Assembly (NCBI RefSeq): GCF_902804475.1
Contig: NZ_CADCSU010000078.1
Coordinates: 1 to 64,000 of the forward strand
Length of the DNA stretch: 64,000 nucleotides
Reading direction: 5' to 3'
From: Flavobacterium bizetiae
Lineage (GTDB): Bacteria > Bacteroidota > Bacteroidia > Flavobacteriales > Flavobacteriaceae
Position numbers and translations under genes: made by a program. The notes beneath the pieces were generated by a model. The model was not told the DNA's origin. It ran no database searches and worked only from the letters and a program-made list of their open reading frames with translations. Shown piece by piece: positions 60,120 through 64,000 of the stretch. How positions within the stretch are numbered: position 1 is the stretch's first letter; the number at the start of each line of letters is the position of its first letter.

Positions 60120-60340
60120 CGTATAAATACCACTCGAAATACCCCTAAAACGCTGATTATTGCAAGTTTAGCACTACAAGACTATGCAAATCATTACGAT
60201 TTTAACAAAATACTATCCCAAAAAATCAAAAAAACGTTATTTTCTTTAATGAAAAAAGAAAAAATCATTTTAATGCTCAACAGATTAGATAAAACTTATT
60301 TTTCTTAACATTTTGATAACACTATCTGATTTAATTGTTA

Positions 60341-60348
60341 TAATTTTG
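60341..60348 (+). promoter_or_regulatory. -7 promoter box of the TonB-dependent receptor gene
   Basis: TAATTTTG matches TAnnTTTG, 24 bases before the ATG at 60373. TTTTG at 60311-60315 is 25 bases upstream. Confidence 0.5.
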
Positions 60349-60372
60349 CCAAAAACAATAAACTAATAACAA

Positions 60373-63219
60373 ATGAAGACAATGAAAAATTGGTTACTCA
60401 CTGGACTATTGTTCATGATAGTTTCAACCGCATTTTCTCAAGGAAAAATTACAGGTATGATTACCGACGGAGTTGGGTCATTACCGGGAGCAAACGTAGT
60501 GATCAAAGGATCTACGACTGCAACTTCTACAGATTTTGACGGTAAATTTACCTTGAATGCAACAACTAGTACAGGAGAAATCGTTATTTCTTTTTTAGGT
60601 TACGAAAACAAAACTGTTAAATTTTCAGTTTCTGGAGGATCAACTAACTTAGGAACAATCGTTTTAACTTCTAATTCTAACGAATTAAGTGAGATTGTTG
60701 TAAAAAGTTCAGTTGTCGATATTGCAAAGGACAGAAAAACTCCTGTAGCAGTTTCTACAATTAAAGCTGCTGAAATTCAGGAAAAATTAGGAACTCAGGA
60801 ATTTCCAGAGATCTTAAGAAACACTCCTTCAGTTTATGTTACTAAATCAGGTGGTGGTTTTGGAGATTCAAGAATCAACATCCGTGGATTCAACCAAAAT
60901 AACATCGCTGTTATGATTAACGGTATGCCGGTTAACGACATGGAAAACGGTTCTGTTTACTGGAGTAACTGGGCAGGTTTATCTGATGTAACATCTGCAA
61001 TGCAGGTTCAAAGAGGTTTAGGAGCTTCTAAACTTGCTACTCCATCTGTTGGGGGAACAATTAACATTGTGACAAAATCTTCTGACAAAAAAGAAGGTGG
61101 ATCTTTCGCTTCAGGTTTTGGAAATGGAAGAAACTTTAAAATCCAAGGTTCATACAACACTGGAAAATTAGACAATGGCCTATCTGCTTCTATCTTGTTA
61201 TCTCAAACAATGGGAGATGGTTATGTTGACGGAACTCAATTTGAAGGTTCTAACTATTATGTTGCTTTAGGATACAGCAACAAAAGCGGAAAACATGATT
61301 TCCAACTTACTGTAACAGGTGCGCCACAATGGCACAACCAAAGATCTACAATATCTACAATTGCTACTTACCAACAATACGGACGTAATGGCGAGCCAAA
61401 CATCAGATACAATGCTGATAACGGATATTTGAATGGTGAAGAATACAACATCAGAAAAAATTACTACCACAAACCTGTTGCATCTTTCAACTGGGATTAT
61501 AAAATCAACGAAACAACAAAACTTTCTTCTGTTCTTTATGCTTCTATGGGACGTGGTGCAGGAGCTAGCGCAAGTGGAGGAATTAAAGGAAAAGCATACA
61601 GCGATGTTGTAGCTTTTAGAAGACCTGATGGTTTAGTAGATTACGATAAAATCGTAGCTTACAACTCTGGTACACCAGTAGCTATTGCAGGTTTCCCTGG
61701 ACTTAGCCAAAGACAACAAATTGGTGGAGTTTACCAAAACAGCTCTTACTTTAATACAAGTTCAAATATTGTGGATTATAACCCACAAACTAACGTTAAT
61801 ACTTCTGGTATCTCTCAAACTTCATCTATCAACTCTCATGACTGGTTTGGTGCAGTAATCAACTTAAACAAAAAATTATCTAATACATTAACTTTAGATT
61901 TTGGTTTTGACGGAAGAACTTACAAAGGATACCACTATACAGTTTTAAATAACCTATTAGGTGGAAATGAGTATTATGATAATTTTATCGCTGATCAAAA
62001 ACCAGTAGGTAGACATTTGACTACAACTTACGATACAGATGTTCAATGGAATGTTTTCAAAAAGACAGACTATGAGAAAATTTCTTTCAACAGTACTGGT
62101 AATGTAAAATGGTACGGTGTATTTACTCAATTAGAGTACGCTAAAGATAATTTAACAGCTTTCGTTCAGGGAGCTATATCTCAACAAGGTTACAAAAGAG
62201 AAGATAACTTTGTATACAAAACAACAGATCCGTTATCTTCTACTCCTTACAAAAACATCACTGGTGGAAACGTAAAAGGTGGAGCTAACTACAACATCAA
62301 CGAGAAACACAATGTTTACGCTAATGCTGGATACTACTCAAGACAACCGTTCTTTAACTCAGTTTATCCAAACAACAGATCTACAGTAAACCCTAACCTT
62401 ACTAACGAGAAAATCACTGGATTTGAAGCTGGATACGGTTTCCGTTCTAAATTCTTTAACGCTACAGTAAACCTTTACAACACTACCTGGAATGACAGAT
62501 ACTTAAGAGGTAATCCACTTACTGCAACACCAACTATTCCTGCAAACTCAACTTATACAGAATTCGTAGGACTTAACGAAGTTCACTCTGGAATTGAATT
62601 TGAAGGTAGTTCAAACATTACTGAAAGATTAAAAATTACAGGTATGTTCTCTTACGGAATTTGGGAATACAAAGGAAATGCTACTGTAAATGCTTACAAT
62701 CAATCAGACAACACACCAGTTGTAGGATACACTGCAGCTACTGTATACATGGATAAAGTAAAAGTAGGTGATGCCGCTCAAATGACTGCATCTTTAGGAG
62801 CTTCTTACGAAGTTCTTACAAGAGTAACTGTAGATGCTAACTACAACTTTAATGACAAATTATATGCTGGATTAAACCCGGTAAACTTTACATCTGCAAC
62901 AAACAAAGGAGCTTTAGAATTACCTTCTTACGGTTTAATGGATGCTGGTTTCTCATATAAAATGTTAACTGGTAAAAACAAAGACAAATCTGTAAACTTC
63001 AGATTAAACGTAAACAACGTTTTTGATAAAATTTACATTGCTGAGGCAAGAACTAACATCTTTGCTGATGATAATCTTCCTACAACTAGTCCAGCATTAC
63101 CAGGTTCAAAAGGAACTTATGCTTCTAACGGAATGCTTTATAATGGAGTTGCTAACGTGAACACTGTATTCTTCGGATTTGGAAGAACATGGAACTTTAC
63201 ACTACGTTACGATTTCTAA
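60373..63219 (+). CDS. TonB-dependent outer membrane receptor
   Basis: A 948-residue receptor. Order: signal peptide (LLFMIVSTAFSQ), carboxypeptidase-regulatory-like domain (GKITGMITDGVGSLPGANVVIKGS, about 24-100), plug domain (FPEILRNTPSVYVTKSGGGFGDSRINIRGF; AVMINGMPVNDMENGSVYWSNW), and a 22-strand-type barrel ending WNFTLRYDF. No SusD partner follows, so it is not a classical Sus pair. The substrate is unknown; iron or siderophore-like is possible. Confidence 0.93.
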   Translation: MKTMKNWLLTGLLFMIVSTAFSQGKITGMITDGVGSLPGANVVIKGSTTATSTDFDGKFTLNATTSTGEIVISFLGYENKTVKFSVSGGSTNLGTIVLTSNSNELSEIVVKSSVVDIAKDRKTPVAVSTIKAAEIQEKLGTQEFPEILRNTPSVYVTKSGGGFGDSRINIRGFNQNNIAVMINGMPVNDMENGSVYWSNWAGLSDVTSAMQVQRGLGASKLATPSVGGTINIVTKSSDKKEGGSFASGFGNGRNFKIQGSYNTGKLDNGLSASILLSQTMGDGYVDGTQFEGSNYYVALGYSNKSGKHDFQLTVTGAPQWHNQRSTISTIATYQQYGRNGEPNIRYNADNGYLNGEEYNIRKNYYHKPVASFNWDYKINETTKLSSVLYASMGRGAGASASGGIKGKAYSDVVAFRRPDGLVDYDKIVAYNSGTPVAIAGFPGLSQRQQIGGVYQNSSYFNTSSNIVDYNPQTNVNTSGISQTSSINSHDWFGAVINLNKKLSNTLTLDFGFDGRTYKGYHYTVLNNLLGGNEYYDNFIADQKPVGRHLTTTYDTDVQWNVFKKTDYEKISFNSTGNVKWYGVFTQLEYAKDNLTAFVQGAISQQGYKREDNFVYKTTDPLSSTPYKNITGGNVKGGANYNINEKHNVYANAGYYSRQPFFNSVYPNNRSTVNPNLTNEKITGFEAGYGFRSKFFNATVNLYNTTWNDRYLRGNPLTATPTIPANSTYTEFVGLNEVHSGIEFEGSSNITERLKITGMFSYGIWEYKGNATVNAYNQSDNTPVVGYTAATVYMDKVKVGDAAQMTASLGASYEVLTRVTVDANYNFNDKLYAGLNPVNFTSATNKGALELPSYGLMDAGFSYKMLTGKNKDKSVNFRLNVNNVFDKIYIAEARTNIFADDNLPTTSPALPGSKGTYASNGMLYNGVANVNTVFFGFGRTWNFTLRYDF

Positions 63220-63242
63220 TATTTAGAATCTAAATAAATACC

Positions 63243-63282
63243 AAAAAACGGCATTGACTTTTAGTCTAATGCCGTTTTTTTT
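63243..63282 (+). terminator. Terminator of the TonB-dependent receptor gene
   Basis: AAAAAACGGCATT and AATGCCGTTTTTT pair perfectly, with a second short stem (GACT/AGTC) inside and T8 at the end. Confidence 0.85.
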
Positions 63283-63295
63283 ATGCCTTTTTTGC

Positions 63296-63303
63296 TATAT
63301 TTG
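63296..63303 (+). promoter_or_regulatory. -7 promoter box of the small membrane protein gene
   Basis: TATATTTG is a full match, 21 bases before the ATG at 63325. Confidence 0.5.
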
Positions 63304-63324
63304 TTTTAACAAAAAAATTAATTT

Positions 63325-63747
63325 ATGTACCATTTTCTACAAAAATTCCATTCTGGCTGGGCTTATTTAGCACTATTGCTTTTATTAATTGCCGTTGTAA
63401 ATGCCATTATTGGAGTAACTTCTAAGAAGGATTTTACAGCTAAGGATCGTAAAATTGCATTGTTTGCTTTAATTGGAACTCACACGCAATTATTGATCGG
63501 AATAATACTTTATTTTGTTTCTCCGCTAGGAAAAGCAGCTTTTGGACAAATGTCTAATGCAGAACTAAGATTAACTTCACTAGAACACCCGTTAATCAAT
63601 ATTATCGCTATCATTTTGATCACTATTGGATGGTCTAAACATAAAAAATTAATCAATAGCGAAGCTAAGTTTAAAACTTTTGCTATTTATTACGGATTAG
63701 GATTATTGCTTATTTTAAGCAGAATTCCGTGGAACCTTTGGTTCTAA
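63325..63747 (+). CDS. Small four-helix membrane protein
   Basis: A 140-residue inner-membrane protein with four hydrophobic helices (about 12-30, 45-66, 88-103, 117-136). Histidines His9, one in GTHTQ, one in EHPLIN and one in WSKHKK sit at helix ends, and relatives are often labelled cytochrome b-like; haem binding is not shown. It has its own promoter and terminator. Confidence 0.78.
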   Translation: MYHFLQKFHSGWAYLALLLLLIAVVNAIIGVTSKKDFTAKDRKIALFALIGTHTQLLIGIILYFVSPLGKAAFGQMSNAELRLTSLEHPLINIIAIILITIGWSKHKKLINSEAKFKTFAIYYGLGLLLILSRIPWNLWF

Positions 63748-63756
63748 AAACCAATT

Positions 63757-63785
63757 AAAGCCCTAAAATTATAGGGCTTTTTTTA
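63757..63785 (+). terminator. Terminator of the small membrane protein gene
   Basis: AAAGCCCTA and TAGGGCTTT flank a short loop, followed by T7 in all. Confidence 0.85.
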
Positions 63786-63835
63786 TCTCGGCATATTATT
63801 TGTACAAACTCCCCAAGTCTGAAAAAAAATAACCC

Positions 63836-64000
63836 ATGAGAAGTAAAAAAAACATTATACTTACCAGCCTTACAATAACTTTTTTAAGTTGTTTTACTTA
63901 TGTCATAAGTCAAACAAAACCAGCAACAGAACAAAAATCTAAAACCTCCCAGGATACAGTAAAAGCTGTAAGACCGGATATACTTGCGATACCAACCGAT
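63836..64000 (+). CDS. Secreted protein, cut by the window end
   Basis: An ATG-started frame of 55 codons open to the last base, beginning MRSKKNIILTSLTITF. A hydrophobic signal-like segment (IILTSLTITFLSCFTYVIS) is followed by a polar Thr/Lys-rich stretch. A cysteine lies in FLSCF, but the lipobox is poor. Only the N-terminus is visible, so the product is unknown. Confidence 0.6.
   Translation, partial: MRSKKNIILTSLTITFLSCFTYVISQTKPATEQKSKTSQDTVKAVRPDILAIPTD

Larger units (their letters stand above)
60054..60372. other. Intergenic region pgi / TonB-dependent receptor
   Basis: No gene is seen in 319 bases. It holds the pgi terminator (60085-60119) and the -7 box TAATTTTG (60341-60348). The AT-rich middle has no other structure I can support. 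Confidence 0.6.

Noticed and set aside
60373..63219. SusC of a polysaccharide utilisation locus
   Set aside because: No SusD gene or glycosidase follows; the next gene is a small membrane protein after a terminator.
1..64000. tRNA, rRNA, insertion sequence or prophage
   Set aside because: No cloverleaf with CCA-type end, rRNA signature, transposase or phage gene was recognised in any gap or frame.

Overview
The window looks like a chromosomal segment of a Flavobacterium-type member of the Bacteroidota (F. johnsoniae-like). The reasons seen in the sequence are: AT-rich DNA; promoters of the Bacteroidota form TAnnTTTG, two of them with a well-spaced upstream TTTG; several TTG starts; a type IX secretion protein (PorZ-like) with its own type A sorting tail; a complete Bat operon; and flavobacterial families such as the THC0290_0291-like protein and thrombospondin-repeat OmpA proteins. 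There are no rRNA or tRNA genes, no insertion sequence, no prophage and no CRISPR array. Most of the window is ordinary core chromosome.

Layout. 1-2.1 kb: an alpha/beta hydrolase, a reverse-strand pair of small Roadblock/LC7-like proteins and a 49-residue ORF. 2.1-12.0 kb (reverse): an ABC ATPase with a tiny membrane partner, the two halves of an AddAB-type recombination nuclease, a major OmpA-like porin and Kbl. 12.1-18.0 kb: lspA, a DksA-like protein and ileS (reverse), interrupted by a second, forward-strand copy of the Roadblock pair. 18.2-26.8 kb (reverse): two secreted proteins with an unusual overlap, recO, porZ and gdhA. 27.1-34.5 kb: an outer-membrane protein, metB-like gene, lipoprotein, a nucleotidyltransferase-like two-gene unit, an AlbA_2 protein and an SDR/GNAT/aldo-keto reductase group. 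34.7-44.1 kb (forward): moxR, a DUF58 gene, a membrane protein and batA-B-C-D-E. 44.3-50.1 kb: 5-formyl-THF cyclo-ligase and a deacylase (reverse), then uvrC and a patatin-barrel protein. 50.4-56.2 kb: homogentisate, hydroxyphenylpyruvate and tryptophan dioxygenases with a DUF3108 gene and an M23 peptidase. 56.2-58.3 kb: a small SMI1/KNR4-type accessory cluster. 58.4-64 kb: pgi, a TonB-dependent receptor, a small four-helix membrane protein and a gene cut by the window end.

How genes work together. moxR to batE forms an envelope-stress or aerotolerance-type complex of AAA+ chaperone, VWA and TPR proteins. hppD and hmgA are consecutive steps of tyrosine breakdown, and the TDO gene opens tryptophan breakdown next door. 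AddA- and AddB-like proteins and RecO act in recombinational repair, and UvrC in excision repair.

Most worth following up: the duplicated Roadblock/LC7 pairs without a nearby Ras-like GTPase, one of which splits the ileS-dksA-lspA neighbourhood; the nucleotidyltransferase-like plus small helical protein unit at 30.0-30.9 kb; a promoter-to-terminator unit of about 110 nt without any ATG at 53.06-53.17 kb; a perfect 24-bp palindrome in the uvrC leader; a gene that reads through its own terminator-like hairpin into the next gene at 20.0-20.2 kb; and several families of dispersed intergenic palindromes.
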